DNA of 64,000 nt from Streptomyces plumbidurans (lineage in GTDB: Bacteria; Actinomycetota; Actinomycetes; Streptomycetales; Streptomycetaceae): NCBI RefSeq assembly GCF_019857225.1, contig NZ_JAFJSY010000025.1, positions 62,001-126,000 on the forward strand. Direction: 5' to 3'. Within the stretch, counting starts at the first letter, position 1. The number at the start of each line of letters is the position of its first letter. Below are positions 1 to 7,652 of this stretch, in pieces. The position numbers and the translations under genes are program-made. Below the pieces are notes generated by a model, which was given only the letters and a program-made list of their open reading frames with translations, searched no databases and was not told where the DNA came from.

Positions 1-44
1 GCGGATCTTTCGGGGCGGCCATGAGGCCCAGTCTAGGGGAGGGT

Positions 45-72
45 TTGTTTTTCCAACTCGCAGAGCTATGGT
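45..72 (+). promoter_or_regulatory. possible promoter upstream of the thiolase gene
   Basis: A TTGTTT hexamer at 45-50 is followed after 16 bases by TATGGT at 67-72, a fair match to a housekeeping -35/-10 pair. It lies about 70 bases upstream of the thiolase start. An inverted repeat GCAGTG/CACTGC (104-109 and 117-122) lies between this and the start codon and could be an operator. This is a weak inference from sequence alone. Confidence 0.25.
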
Positions 73-141
73 GAGTTTGGATTTCCTACTCACTGGTAGT
101 CCGGCAGTGGTCCGGTCACTGCTCCTCATGGAGGCCCGCAC

Positions 142-1311
142 ATGCGTGACGCCGTCGTCGTCGAAGCCGTACGCACCCCGATCGGCAAGGGCAAGCCGGG
201 TGGCGCCCTCGCCCACGTCCATCCCGTCGAGCTCCTCGCCCACACCCTGCGCGCCCTCGTCGAACGCTCCGGTGTCGACCCCGCGCTGATCGACGACGTC
301 ATCGGCGGCACCGTCGACCAGGTCGGCGAGCAGGCCATGAACACCACCCGCTACGCCGCCCTGTCGGCGGGCTTCCCCGAGACCGTCCCGGCGACCACCG
401 TGGACCGCCAGTGCGGCTCCTCCCAGCAGGCCGTGCACTTCGCCGCGCAGGGCGTCATGGCGGGCGCGTACGACATCGTCGTGGCGTGCGGCGTGGAGTC
501 CATGAGCCGGGTGCCGATGTGGTCGAACGTGCCGGAGGGCAAGGACCCCTTCGGCCCCGGCGTCGCCGCGCGCTACCCCGAGGGCCTGGTCCCGCAGGGC
601 ATCAGCGCCGAACTCATCGCCGCCAAGTGGTCCATCTCCCGCGAGCAGATGGACTCCTTCGCCGTCTCCTCGCACCACAAGGCCGCCGCTGCCTGGCAGC
701 AGGGCCTGTTCGACGCCGAGGTCGCGCCCCTGGAGGGCGTCACACGCGACGAGTGCGTCCGGCCGGGCAGCACCACCGAGATCCTCGCCGGCCTCCGGCC
801 CGCCTACCACGACCCCGGCTTCGCCGAGCGCTTCCCGCAGATCGAGTGGAACGTCACCGCGGGCAACGCGAGCCCCATCAACGACGGCGCCTCCGCGGTG
901 CTCATCATGGCCGGCGAGACCGCGGCCCGCCTCGGGCTGCGCCCGCTCGCGCGGCTGCACAGCTTCGCCGTCACCGGCAGCGACCCGCTGCTGATGCTCA
1001 CGGGAGTCGTACCGGCGACCGAGAAGGTGCTGCGCAGGGCGGGTCTGTCGCTCGACGACATCGACCTGTTCGAGGTCAACGAGGCGTTCTCCAGCGTCGT
1101 GCTGACCTGGCAGCAGGAGACGGGCGCCGACCTCGACAAGGTCAACGTGCACGGCGGTGCCATCGCCCTCGGCCACCCGCTCGGCGCCAGCGGCGCCCGA
1201 CTGACGACCACCCTCGTGCACGCCATGCGCGCGCGTGGCGCGCGTTACGCCCTGCAGACGATGTGCGAGGCGGGCGGCCTGGCCAACGCGATGATCCTGG
1301 AAGCCGCGTGA
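142..1311 (+). CDS. acetyl-CoA C-acyltransferase / acetoacetyl-CoA thiolase family
   Basis: A 389-residue thiolase, the usual family length, which condenses or cleaves acyl-CoA with CoA in fatty-acid or acetoacetyl-CoA metabolism in the cytosol. The acyl-accepting cysteine is C91 in the context DRQCGSSQQAV. The C-terminal half has the GHPLGASGAR histidine motif and the catalytic LQTMCEAGG cysteine near the end. The ATG at 142 has a GGAGG ribosome site at 130-134. It ends 5 bases before the stop of the convergent TVP38-type gene. It looks intact and like ordinary chromosomal DNA outside the mobile element. Substrate (degradative versus biosynthetic) cannot be told from sequence. Confidence 0.93.
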   Translation: MRDAVVVEAVRTPIGKGKPGGALAHVHPVELLAHTLRALVERSGVDPALIDDVIGGTVDQVGEQAMNTTRYAALSAGFPETVPATTVDRQCGSSQQAVHFAAQGVMAGAYDIVVACGVESMSRVPMWSNVPEGKDPFGPGVAARYPEGLVPQGISAELIAAKWSISREQMDSFAVSSHHKAAAAWQQGLFDAEVAPLEGVTRDECVRPGSTTEILAGLRPAYHDPGFAERFPQIEWNVTAGNASPINDGASAVLIMAGETAARLGLRPLARLHSFAVTGSDPLLMLTGVVPATEKVLRRAGLSLDDIDLFEVNEAFSSVVLTWQQETGADLDKVNVHGGAIALGHPLGASGARLTTTLVHAMRARGARYALQTMCEAGGLANAMILEAA

Positions 1312-1315
1312 CGGC

Positions 1316-2101
1316 CTAGCGACTTCTGAGGTGGTGCCGCTTGCGCCAGGCCACCACGGCGGCCACCAGCGCCGGTACGGCGATGCACGCCATGGCGATC
1401 AGGAAGGCGGGCGACGTCGGCGCGGAGGCACGGGCGCCGGCCACGGCGTAGGCGGCGGTGTTCGGAACGGAGCCGAGCGCCGTCGCGAGCAGGAAGGGCA
1501 GCCAGCCCATACGGGAGACCGCGGCACCGTAGTTCGCGGCCCAGAACGGCACCCCCGGGAAGAGCCGGACCGCCATCATCGAGCGGAAGCCGTGCCGGCT
1601 CAGCTGCCCGTCCGCGGCGTTCAGCAGTCTGCCCCGCAGCAGCGGGCGCAGCGCGTCCTGGCCGAGCACGCGGCCGAGGCCGAAGGCGATCCCGGCGCCC
1701 AGGACCGTGCCCGCCAGCGCCGCCCCGGTACCGAGCTGGGAGCCGAAGAGCGCACCCGCCCCGAGGTTCAGCAGCGGCCGCGGCACGAAGGCCACGGTGC
1801 ACAGGCCGTACGCCACCGCGAAGACCACGGTCGCCGCGGCCCCGCCGAGCTGCGGCGGCCAGCCGTGCGCCAGCAGCTTCTGCGGCTCGTAGATCAGCAC
1901 GGCGCTCGCGGCGGCGGCGAGCAGCAGGACGAGCAGCGACAGCCGTGACCAGGGCGAGTGCAGCACGCGCGTGCAGCGCGCATTCAGGCCCGCGGGCACG
2001 GGCGCGGGCACGGGCCCGGGCGCGGCGACGGCGAGTTGTGTGGTGGCGGCCGGGGGAGAGGCCGTGGCGGTGCCCCCAGAGCGGTTGGTGGCATCGAGCA
2101 C
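1316..2101 (-). CDS. TVP38/TMEM64 (DedA-like, VTT domain) membrane protein
   Basis: An integral membrane protein of about 261 residues with several hydrophobic segments. It has the VTT-domain features FVPRPLLNLGAGALFG, a G-rich helix (LGAGIAFGLGR) and the RLFPGVPFW loop characteristic of TVP38/DedA-related proteins, which are thought to act in membrane lipid handling. The reading frame is open further upstream to 2200. However, the GTG at 2101 has a GGGGG ribosome site just upstream on its strand (within 2106-2112), and starting there avoids overlap with the integrase. The start therefore sits about 65 bases from the integrase start, so the phage has inserted at the immediate 5' side of this gene. 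It may have replaced the host promoter. Confidence 0.82.
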   Translation of the reverse strand: MLDATNRSGGTATASPPAATTQLAVAAPGPVPAPVPAGLNARCTRVLHSPWSRLSLLVLLLAAAASAVLIYEPQKLLAHGWPPQLGGAAATVVFAVAYGLCTVAFVPRPLLNLGAGALFGSQLGTGAALAGTVLGAGIAFGLGRVLGQDALRPLLRGRLLNAADGQLSRHGFRSMMAVRLFPGVPFWAANYGAAVSRMGWLPFLLATALGSVPNTAAYAVAGARASAPTSPAFLIAMACIAVPALVAAVVAWRKRHHLRSR

Positions 2102-2165
2102 TTGACCCCCTAGAAAACACCGACTTCGAGGCATCATAGTCAGATGCCCCGGAAGGAGGCCGCGC
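2102..2165. other. probable attL region between host gene and integrase
   Basis: Only 64 bases separate the TVP38-type start from the integrase start. Large serine integrases normally sit directly next to attP, so the left attachment junction should be here or just inside the 5' end of the TVP38-type gene. The segment contains a CTAG (2109-2112) and the integrase ribosome site. I found no obvious matching copy at the right side of the window. Serine integrase cores can be as short as two bases, so the exact crossover cannot be assigned. Confidence 0.45.
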
Positions 2166-3740
2166 GTGCTGGAGATCCCGCAACGGCCCTGCCTGTACAC
2201 GAGACTCTCATACGCTCCGGACGGTTCCCTGGAGAAGTGCGAGCACCAGGAGGAACGCGGCCGCGAGGCGGGAGCCCGTCTGACCTGGCCGGACTTCTGC
2301 TGCGTCTACGTCGACAACTCCCGTTCCGCGTGGCGGCGTGACAGGAAACGCCCCGACTGGGACAGGATGTTGCTCACACTCGACCGCGACAGCGGCAAGC
2401 TGATCCCCGGCGATCCCAAGGCGGATCACCACCACGACGGGATCATGACCTACCACGGTGACCGGCTCATCCGGCAGCCGTACGACCTCGAGCTGCTCCT
2501 CAACATCGCCGACACCCGGCACATCCCGCTCGCCTCCGTTAGCGGCGTCCGCGACCTGTCCAGCCCCGACGACCGCTTCGTCCTGCGCATCGAGGCCGCG
2601 CAGGCCTGCCGCGAGGTCGACAACCTCTCCCGCCGCCGCAAAGAGGGCTACACGCGCATGGTCACCCGGCACGGCAAGAGCCAGCAGGGCGGCCACCGGC
2701 CGTACGGGTGGGGCGCGCCGACGGGCAAGACCCGCACGGTCGTCGACCGTGAGACGGGAGGGCAGACCGAAGTGCCCATCCTCGACTTCAACCTGCCCGT
2801 CCCTGAAGAGACGGAGCACCTGGCGAAGGTGGCCCGGCGCATGCTGGCCGGCCTGTCCGTGAACGGCGGCCTCGCCTACATGAACTCGGTGTCGACGACG
2901 ACCCAGGGCGGACGGTGGACGTCGAAGGTGCTGTGGAACGTGCTCACGGCGCCGCGCATCGCCGGGATGATGGAACGCGACGGGGTGCTGTACGAGGCCA
3001 GCTGGGACGCCGTCATCACGAACGAGGAACGCGAGGCCCTCATCGCGCTGCGGGCGCAAAAGCGCAAGGAGAAGCCGAACCCCGGCCCGGCGCGCAAGTA
3101 CCTGCTGACCGGCGCCATCACCTGCGGGCGGTGCGGCTGTGCGGAGTGGCGGACCAAGCCGATCCGCAAGTCGGATCCGCGGCGCGTGTACGACTGCTCG
3201 AAGTGCCACATGTCGCGCAACGCCGAGCATCTGGACGCCTACGTCACCGGCCGCGTGCTGCGGCTGCTGAGCTCGCCGCGGCTGCTCGCCGAGCTGCACG
3301 CCGCGGCCACGGACGGGGCACCGGACATCGCCGCGCAGATCACGGCGCTGGAGGCGCGCAAGGCGCACACGGTGCAGCAGCTCCAGGACCTCGCCGACCA
3401 TCCGGACGTCGACGCGGGCCTGGCGATGCTGTCGCTGGCCAGCTTCGACAAGAAGATCCGCGAGCTGCGGCAGAAGCTGGCGACGACCGCGCGGCAGCGG
3501 CTGCTGACGCGCATGGCCGGGATCAGCCGTCAGGCGTGGGAGGCGGAGCCGGTTGACGTGCGGCATGACGTGATCGCGGCGCTGTACAGCATCGAGGTCC
3601 TCGACGCGGGCCGCAGTGGCCCCGGCTTCAATCCGGCCAGTGTGAAGCTGCACCGGATGTCGCTCGGGGCCACGTCGGAGGGCAGCTCACAGCCCGAGGC
3701 ACAGCTTCAGCTCGACGAGCGTGCGGACGTCGACGCATAG
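2166..3740 (+). CDS. int: large serine recombinase (phage integrase)
   Basis: A 524-residue large serine integrase that would catalyse attP x attB recombination and, with a directionality factor, excision. The N-terminal resolvase domain has the catalytic serine in YTRLSY (S15, with R13) and the VYVDN strand with a basic stretch before PDWDRML. The recombinase domain follows, including R-x-x-GGHRPYGWG. A zinc ribbon lies at about residues 318-355 (CGRCG ... CSKC), then a leucine-rich coiled coil at about 390-440. The GTG start has an AAGGAGG site at 2153-2159. The gene abuts a chromosomal gene on its 5' side and overlaps the end of the convergent gene at 3687 by 54 bases. Target-site specificity is not predictable from sequence. 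Confidence 0.93.
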   Translation: MLEIPQRPCLYTRLSYAPDGSLEKCEHQEERGREAGARLTWPDFCCVYVDNSRSAWRRDRKRPDWDRMLLTLDRDSGKLIPGDPKADHHHDGIMTYHGDRLIRQPYDLELLLNIADTRHIPLASVSGVRDLSSPDDRFVLRIEAAQACREVDNLSRRRKEGYTRMVTRHGKSQQGGHRPYGWGAPTGKTRTVVDRETGGQTEVPILDFNLPVPEETEHLAKVARRMLAGLSVNGGLAYMNSVSTTTQGGRWTSKVLWNVLTAPRIAGMMERDGVLYEASWDAVITNEEREALIALRAQKRKEKPNPGPARKYLLTGAITCGRCGCAEWRTKPIRKSDPRRVYDCSKCHMSRNAEHLDAYVTGRVLRLLSSPRLLAELHAAATDGAPDIAAQITALEARKAHTVQQLQDLADHPDVDAGLAMLSLASFDKKIRELRQKLATTARQRLLTRMAGISRQAWEAEPVDVRHDVIAALYSIEVLDAGRSGPGFNPASVKLHRMSLGATSEGSSQPEAQLQLDERADVDA

Positions 3741-4505
3741 CCGCGGCGGAGCGCCCGGACCGATCGTCGGAGGAGGCGGCGCCGAGGTCGGGGGAGGGCC
3801 TGCGGTCGGCGGCGCGGTGGTCGCCGGTGGGCTGGAACCCGGCGGCTGCCCGGGGCTGCTGGCTGTCGGGCCGCCCGGCGGTGGCTCGCCGCCCGGCCCG
3901 GTGCCCGGCGGGGTGGGCGGCTGCTGGGCGATGGGCCCGCTCGAGGACATCGCCGCATCACCTCCTTCGTCGGAGCCCGATCCTGCGGAGGGGCCCCTGG
4001 CTGACGGTGACGGCGCGTTCGTCGTCCCTGTCTGGGTGGGTTCCGGCGAGACGCTTGCTGTGCCGCTGGGTCCTGGCGACGTGATGGCCGGCGGCGCTCC
4101 GTGGCCTCGGTGGGGTGGCGGCGGCCCGCCTCCCAGGGCCAGGAGCGCGGCGGTGGTGCAGACGGCCGCCACCGTGGCGGCTCCGACGGCCGCAGTGGCG
4201 CCTGGATGATGGCGCCCGAGGTGGCGCAGCCTGGCCGCGGCTGCCGCAAGGCCGCCCACGTACAGGGTGAGGTGCCGTTTCCGCCTGACCGGTTCGCTCG
4301 CCGGTCCTGCCAGATCTAACAGGGTCGGTCCTGGGTGGAGTCCAATCTGATGAAGGATTCTTTCGCTGTCGCGCTCGACGCGTAGCACCATGAGCTGCCG
4401 GCTGAGTTGACTCAGCCGCCGGAAGAGCAGCGCCACGACAAGAGCAATTGCGCCGAGTGCGCCCGCAATGATGGGAAGCATCCCCACCCCCGTCGAGCAG
4501 CACAC
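3687..4505 (-). CDS. proline-rich membrane protein, function unknown
   Basis: A 272-residue protein from the GTG at 4505, or 264 residues from the ATG at 4481, which follows GGGGTGGGG. It has a hydrophobic N-terminal segment, a basic stretch with many arginines, a second hydrophobic segment at about residues 95-125 and then a long Pro/Gly/Thr/Ser-rich tail. The tail ends in a short, less biased C-terminus (CVDVRTLVELKLCLGL). This looks like a membrane-anchored extracytoplasmic linker with a small terminal motif containing two cysteines. It is convergent with the integrase and overlaps its 3' end by 54 bases. I do not recognise a family. It could be an immunity or surface-exclusion protein, but that is a guess from position. 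Confidence 0.6.
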   Translation of the reverse strand: MCCSTGVGMLPIIAGALGAIALVVALLFRRLSQLSRQLMVLRVERDSERILHQIGLHPGPTLLDLAGPASEPVRRKRHLTLYVGGLAAAAARLRHLGRHHPGATAAVGAATVAAVCTTAALLALGGGPPPPHRGHGAPPAITSPGPSGTASVSPEPTQTGTTNAPSPSARGPSAGSGSDEGGDAAMSSSGPIAQQPPTPPGTGPGGEPPPGGPTASSPGQPPGSSPPATTAPPTAGPPPTSAPPPPTIGPGAPPRLCVDVRTLVELKLCLGL

Positions 4506-4617
4506 GGTTGACTTGAATGCGTCGTACAGGTGATGAGAATGCGACAGAAATAGACTCCGTCAGACGCATAAATGCCGATCGTGACGGAGTCGTGATGAAG
4601 CGTTAGGTATGGGCTTA

Positions 4618-5130
4618 CTACGCGCTACGGCCCGGGAACTGACGGGCTCTCGGCTCTTCGTCGGGAGCTTCTTCCTCGTCGCCCTGCGCCTCGATCTTCG
4701 CGGCCAGCGTGCGCAACAGGAGCGCCTTCTCCTGTGCGGTCCGGGGCCGTTCGTCGAGTGCGTTCAGGATCACCCGCTGCTGCCATTCCTCGAGCTCCGC
4801 GAACGGGGCCGCCTCCTGGCGTTCCTGCGCGGCCGGCGCCTTCGACCGCTCGAGTTCCCGCAGGATCAGCACGGCGTCTTCGCGGCCGGTCTCGGCGAGC
4901 CGGTCCGCGCTGATGCCGAGTGTCCAGCAGATGTGGGCGAGGGTCGTCGGTGGGGCGATGACCTGGGTGTCGCTGTCTTTCCGCCAGCCGCGCTCGATCT
5001 GGCGCCAGCGGCTGCCTGAGAATTTGATGTCCATGCGCGCCGCCGCGACCTCCGGACTCAGTCCGGCTGCCTCCCTTACGAGGCGGATGAGCGTCGCCTC
5101 CGGCGGTGGGGGTGTCGCCGGTGCTCCCAT
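4618..5130 (-). CDS. XRE-type helix-turn-helix regulator, candidate immunity repressor
   Basis: A 170-residue protein with an N-terminal helix-turn-helix of the XRE type: IRLVREAAGLSPEVAAARM, then RWRQIERGW as the recognition region and TLAHICWTLGIS closing the domain. The C-terminal half is charged and probably helical (ELEEWQQRVILNAL). It is transcribed leftward, divergent from the smaller XRE protein at 5337, the arrangement of a phage lysogeny switch. The ATG at 5130 is preceded by GGAGAGG, and a TATACA hexamer lies just upstream on its strand. Two direct repeats (5163-5181) sit where they could control its own promoter. It lacks a LexA/CI protease domain, so any induction must work another way. 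Confidence 0.8.
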   Translation of the reverse strand: MGAPATPPPPEATLIRLVREAAGLSPEVAAARMDIKFSGSRWRQIERGWRKDSDTQVIAPPTTLAHICWTLGISADRLAETGREDAVLILRELERSKAPAAQERQEAAPFAELEEWQQRVILNALDERPRTAQEKALLLRTLAAKIEAQGDEEEAPDEEPRARQFPGRSA

Positions 5131-5148
5131 GATCGGGAACCTCTCCTC

Positions 5149-5181
5149 TGTATACGGGGATGTTGGACTGTCTTGGACTGT
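5149..5181. promoter_or_regulatory. candidate repressor operators and leftward promoter
   Basis: Two exact TTGGACTGT direct repeats at 5163-5171 and 5173-5181 have a 10-base period, so they face the same side of the helix. Reading leftward, a TATACA -10-like hexamer (5154 down to 5149) lies immediately downstream of them, placing the repeats over the -35 region of the regulator at 4618-5130. This is the expected layout for an autoregulated phage repressor. The assignment is inference; the repeats themselves are directly visible. Confidence 0.5.
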
Positions 5182-5300
5182 ATCGAACCTTGACGGAGGG
5201 CCCGCTAGGGCTCCTCACACAATCTCCACACTTCGAGGCGCAACCGGTACAACCCCGAGAGCTCATGTCAAAGAAAGTCAGAGCTACTGACCGGTAGGGG

Positions 5301-5329
5301 TTGTACTGTCAGATACCTCCTCTTACTGT
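5301..5329 (+). promoter_or_regulatory. rightward promoter driving a leaderless mRNA
   Basis: TTGTAC (5301-5306) and TACTGT (5324-5329) are separated by exactly 17 bases. The start codon of the next gene begins at 5337, seven bases after the -10 hexamer, so transcription would begin at or next to the A of the ATG and give a leaderless message. The same TTGT-17-TACTGT pattern recurs at 22154-22182. A 12-mer, GTCAAAGAAAGT (5267-5278), lies just upstream and also recurs there (22129-22140), suggesting co-regulation. Confidence 0.55.
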
Positions 5330-5336
5330 TCTGCAC

Positions 5337-5582
5337 ATGAGAACGCGAACCGAACCAGACCGAGTGCGCCTCAGGCGCAAGCGGATCGAGGCGGGGATGA
5401 ACCAGACCCAGCTCGCCGAGCGCGCCGGGGTCAGCAAGCAGCTCGTGTCGATGGTCGAGAAGGGCAAAGCGAACTTCTCGCCCGCCAACCTCGGCAAGAT
5501 CGCCACAGCACTCGGCTGCACGATCGCCGACCTGCTGCCCGACGAGGGCCCGTCGACCCCCGGCACCGAGAGCGCTGCCTGA
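5337..5582 (+). CDS. small XRE-family helix-turn-helix regulator (Cro-like)
   Basis: An 81-residue protein, essentially one XRE domain: VRLRRKRIEAGMNQTQLAERAGVSKQLVSMVEKG, then SPANLGKIATALGCTIADLL, an almost textbook Cro/CI-type fold. The ATG at 5337 is chosen over an upstream in-frame start because a promoter-like pair ends seven bases before it (probably leaderless). It is divergent from the larger XRE regulator at 4618-5130 and leads the rightward early operon, so a Cro-like role in the lytic decision is the natural reading. The stop overlaps the next start (TGATG). Confidence 0.85.
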   Translation: MRTRTEPDRVRLRRKRIEAGMNQTQLAERAGVSKQLVSMVEKGKANFSPANLGKIATALGCTIADLLPDEGPSTPGTESAA

Positions 5583-5773
5583 TGGCGCGGGCGCGCATCT
5601 GCCGCACAGCCGACGAAGCCTTCGAGGCCGGCTGGAACGAGCCCTGCGACCACGGCCGAGCAAACCCCGCCGACTGCCCCACCTGCGGGCTCACCGACGT
5701 GGAGATCACCCGGCTGACGGTCCTGCTCTCCGGCCTCGCCCCATCGGCGGCGGCCGCGCCCGCGGCGGCCTGA
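5582..5773 (+). CDS. small protein with CxxC motif, function unknown
   Basis: A 63-residue protein with a DHG-x-ANPADCPTCG segment that may bind zinc with the nearby C-D-H. An amphipathic helix (DVEITRLTVLLSGL) and an alanine-rich tail follow. It is translationally coupled on both sides: its ATG overlaps the stop of the XRE gene, and its stop overlaps the ATG of the zinc-finger gene at 5773. I do not recognise a family. Confidence 0.7.
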   Translation: MARARICRTADEAFEAGWNEPCDHGRANPADCPTCGLTDVEITRLTVLLSGLAPSAAAAPAAA

Positions 5774-5889
5774 TGCGCGCCCTGATCGACGTCGTCTGCC
5801 GCTGGATCTGCGAGGCCTGCGGGCACCGCAACCCAGTGCTCCGGATGGCGTGCCGGCGGTGCCGCACCCCGCGGCCACTCGGCTCCTGA
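5773..5889 (+). CDS. 38-residue zinc-finger miniprotein (RanBP2/NZF-like spacing)
   Basis: A very short gene starting in a TGATG overlap with the previous stop. The protein contains W-x-C-x2-C-x3-N-x6-C-x2-C (WICEACGHRNPVLRMACRRC), which is exactly the spacing of the RanBP2/NZF zinc finger, including the conserved tryptophan and asparagine. In eukaryotes that fold binds RNA or ubiquitin. In bacteria, four-cysteine ribbons are common and the match may be convergent. Coupling to the early operon supports it being real. Function is unknown. Confidence 0.6.
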   Translation: MRALIDVVCRWICEACGHRNPVLRMACRRCRTPRPLGS

Positions 5890-5896
5890 ACGCACT

Positions 5897-5928
5897 GAGG
5901 GCCCGCCGGTAGCCGCCGACAGGCCCTC
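5897..5928 (+). terminator. intergenic hairpin (attenuator or terminator)
   Basis: GAGGGCC (5897-5903) pairs perfectly with GGCCCTC (5922-5928) around an 18-base loop that is itself GC-rich. There is no T-run, as is common in Streptomyces. It lies between the zinc-finger gene and the next gene in the same direction, so it may only reduce read-through. Confidence 0.4.
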
Positions 5929-5970
5929 GGCCCACCAACCCAGCACCTTGAGAGAACCGAGGTGGACCCG

Positions 5971-6240
5971 ATGCCCAACAGCATCGCACACCAGCTCCAC
6001 GTCACCGGGGGCAAGAGCGCACCCGAGGCCGAGAACCACGACCTCCGCGACCTCCTGGCGGCCATCCGCGACGCCCTCGACGTGCCGCCAGGCCCCAAGC
6101 GTGCCGCCATTCTCGGCGACCGCGTCCTGGTCGTCAGCGGCACCATCCGCGACGTCCTCGACGGCAAGGTCCAGTACATCCCGTTCGAGACCGACCTGTT
6201 GCGCCGCAAGACCACCGAGGGCGGTGGCACCGGTGCTTGA
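5971..6240 (+). CDS. hypothetical early protein
   Basis: An 89-residue protein. The ATG at 5971 follows a GAGGTGG site; an upstream GTG at 5962 is possible but would overlap that site. The sequence is mixed alpha/beta (DLRDLLAAIRDAL, then AAILGDRVLVVSGTIRDVLDG) with no motif I can name. It overlaps the next gene by 8 bases. No signal peptide or membrane segment is visible. Confidence 0.65.
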   Translation: MPNSIAHQLHVTGGKSAPEAENHDLRDLLAAIRDALDVPPGPKRAAILGDRVLVVSGTIRDVLDGKVQYIPFETDLLRRKTTEGGGTGA

Positions 6241-6514
6241 CCTGCCCACCGACGAGGACCTGAAGAAGACCCAGGACATCATCGCGGCCGCGCCGCACGG
6301 CCCCTGGACCATCGAGTCCGTCGAACCGCCCCGGCTGCCGGACCAGGCCGGACCCATCTGCTTCCTCGAAACGTGGGTCGACAGCGAACGGCTGCCCGTC
6401 CTCCAGTTCATCGAGCATGCACGCGACGCGCTGCCCCGCTACATGGGCGCCGTCGCCCGCCTCAAGGCCGAGAACGCCGCCCTGAAGCGGCGCCTGGAAG
6501 GCGGCCGGCCGTGA
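6233..6514 (+). CDS. hypothetical early protein with C-terminal coiled coil
   Basis: A 93-residue protein starting at a GTG inside the end of the previous gene, with a GAGGGCGGTGG stretch as ribosome site. It opens with an acidic helix (DEDLKKTQDIIAAAPHGPW) typical of small Streptomyces phage proteins. It ends in a short heptad-like region (MGAVARLKAENAALKRRLEG). The stop overlaps the GTG of the next gene. No function can be assigned. Confidence 0.65.
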   Translation: MLDLPTDEDLKKTQDIIAAAPHGPWTIESVEPPRLPDQAGPICFLETWVDSERLPVLQFIEHARDALPRYMGAVARLKAENAALKRRLEGGRP

Positions 6515-7173
6515 CACAGACCCTCGCCTTCCCGTGGGCCGCCAAGCTCGCCGCCGACGACCTCGCCGCGTTCATCGAGGACCTGTGGGGCGCCGCCTCC
6601 GGCGACAACAACCTGGCCACCCTTCAGGCCATCGAACAGGCCGTCGCCAAGCACCGCCCGGCCGACGAAGCAGGCGTGCCGTGCCCGCTGTACGAGGTGC
6701 ACCTGTCGGCGCTCATCGACGCGGCGAACGGCGAAGCTCCCAAGGAGTCCGCCCGCCGCCTCGGCCTGGCCCTGCCGACGATCTACACGCGCCGTCAGCG
6801 GGCCTGCGCCCGTCTCAACGCCGACACCGTCGACCAGGCCGTCGCCATCTGCGTGATGAACGGCTGGATCACCCGGGACCACGTCCGCCTGCCCGAACCG
6901 GTCCGAGGCCGCAGCGCGACCGGCTGGACGCAGCTCTACCGCAAGCGTGCGCGCCAGCTGCGCGAGCAGCCCGGCGAGTGGCTGACCACCGGCCCCTACA
7001 CGTCCCGCCAGTCCGCGCTCAGGGCCGCCTACCGCATCCGGGCCGGCCTGATCCGCGACTTCAAGCCCCGCGGCTCCTTCGAAGTGGAGCTCGCCCGCGA
7101 CGAATCCGTCTGGGCCCTGCGCCTGCGCTTCATCGGCGACCCCGCCCAGACCCACGAAAGGCCCGCATCATGA
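6511..7173 (+). CDS. DNA-binding protein with LuxR/GerE-like helix-turn-helix
   Basis: A 220-residue protein. Around residues 70-105 it has a GerE-like helix-turn-helix: KESARRLGLALPTIYTRRQRAC, followed by the ARLNADTVDQAVAICVMNGWI helix expected after it. The C-terminal part (TSRQSALRAAYRIRAGL ... FKPRGSFEVELARDE) resembles a small separate domain whose helix may contact DNA. No receiver domain is present. It is embedded in the early operon, with GTG and stop overlaps at both ends, so it may regulate early-to-late transcription. The target is unknown. Confidence 0.65.
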   Translation: MTQTLAFPWAAKLAADDLAAFIEDLWGAASGDNNLATLQAIEQAVAKHRPADEAGVPCPLYEVHLSALIDAANGEAPKESARRLGLALPTIYTRRQRACARLNADTVDQAVAICVMNGWITRDHVRLPEPVRGRSATGWTQLYRKRARQLREQPGEWLTTGPYTSRQSALRAAYRIRAGLIRDFKPRGSFEVELARDESVWALRLRFIGDPAQTHERPAS

Positions 7174-7652
7174 CATCCCTCCGGTACGCGATCATCGCCA
7201 CGGACGGCGAACTCACCCACCACGACGGCGCACTCGACTGGGAAGCCGTCATCGGAGTCGAAGGCCGCGCCCGCGTCCGCCTCGACGCCCGGCTCGCCGT
7301 GACCGGCTGGGTCAACGACTGCGGCCTCCTCGACCCGAAGAAGTACCCGCGCAACCCCGTCGGCACCTGCCTGCTCTACAGCCTCGGCGCGCCCCTCCAG
7401 CCGTACGCCGGGCCCGTCGTGTTCACCGGATGGAACCCGGCGAACATCGCGCGCGGACTGACCGAGATCTGCGGCCTGCCCGAGCCGGTCGTCGCCCTCG
7501 ACTCCATCCACGGCGACGTCCTCAAGGCCCTCGCCGGCCAGACCCCGCGCGACTTCTCCCCGAGCTGGGCGGAGCAGATGCGCGAGATCGCCGCCCACGC
7601 CCGGACCGCGCCCACCCCCGGCATCACGTTCGGGACGGTGACCGGCCGATGA
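7170..7652 (+). CDS. hypothetical protein, possibly DUF3846-like
   Basis: A 160-residue alpha/beta protein. The segment NPVGTCLLYSLGAPLQPYAGPVVFTG resembles the central motif of DUF3846-type phage and plasmid proteins, which are uncharacterised. The match is from memory of the family pattern and is not certain. It starts by ATGA overlap with the upstream gene and overlaps the RusA-like gene at its stop. Confidence 0.6.
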   Translation: MTSLRYAIIATDGELTHHDGALDWEAVIGVEGRARVRLDARLAVTGWVNDCGLLDPKKYPRNPVGTCLLYSLGAPLQPYAGPVVFTGWNPANIARGLTEICGLPEPVVALDSIHGDVLKALAGQTPRDFSPSWAEQMREIAAHARTAPTPGITFGTVTGR

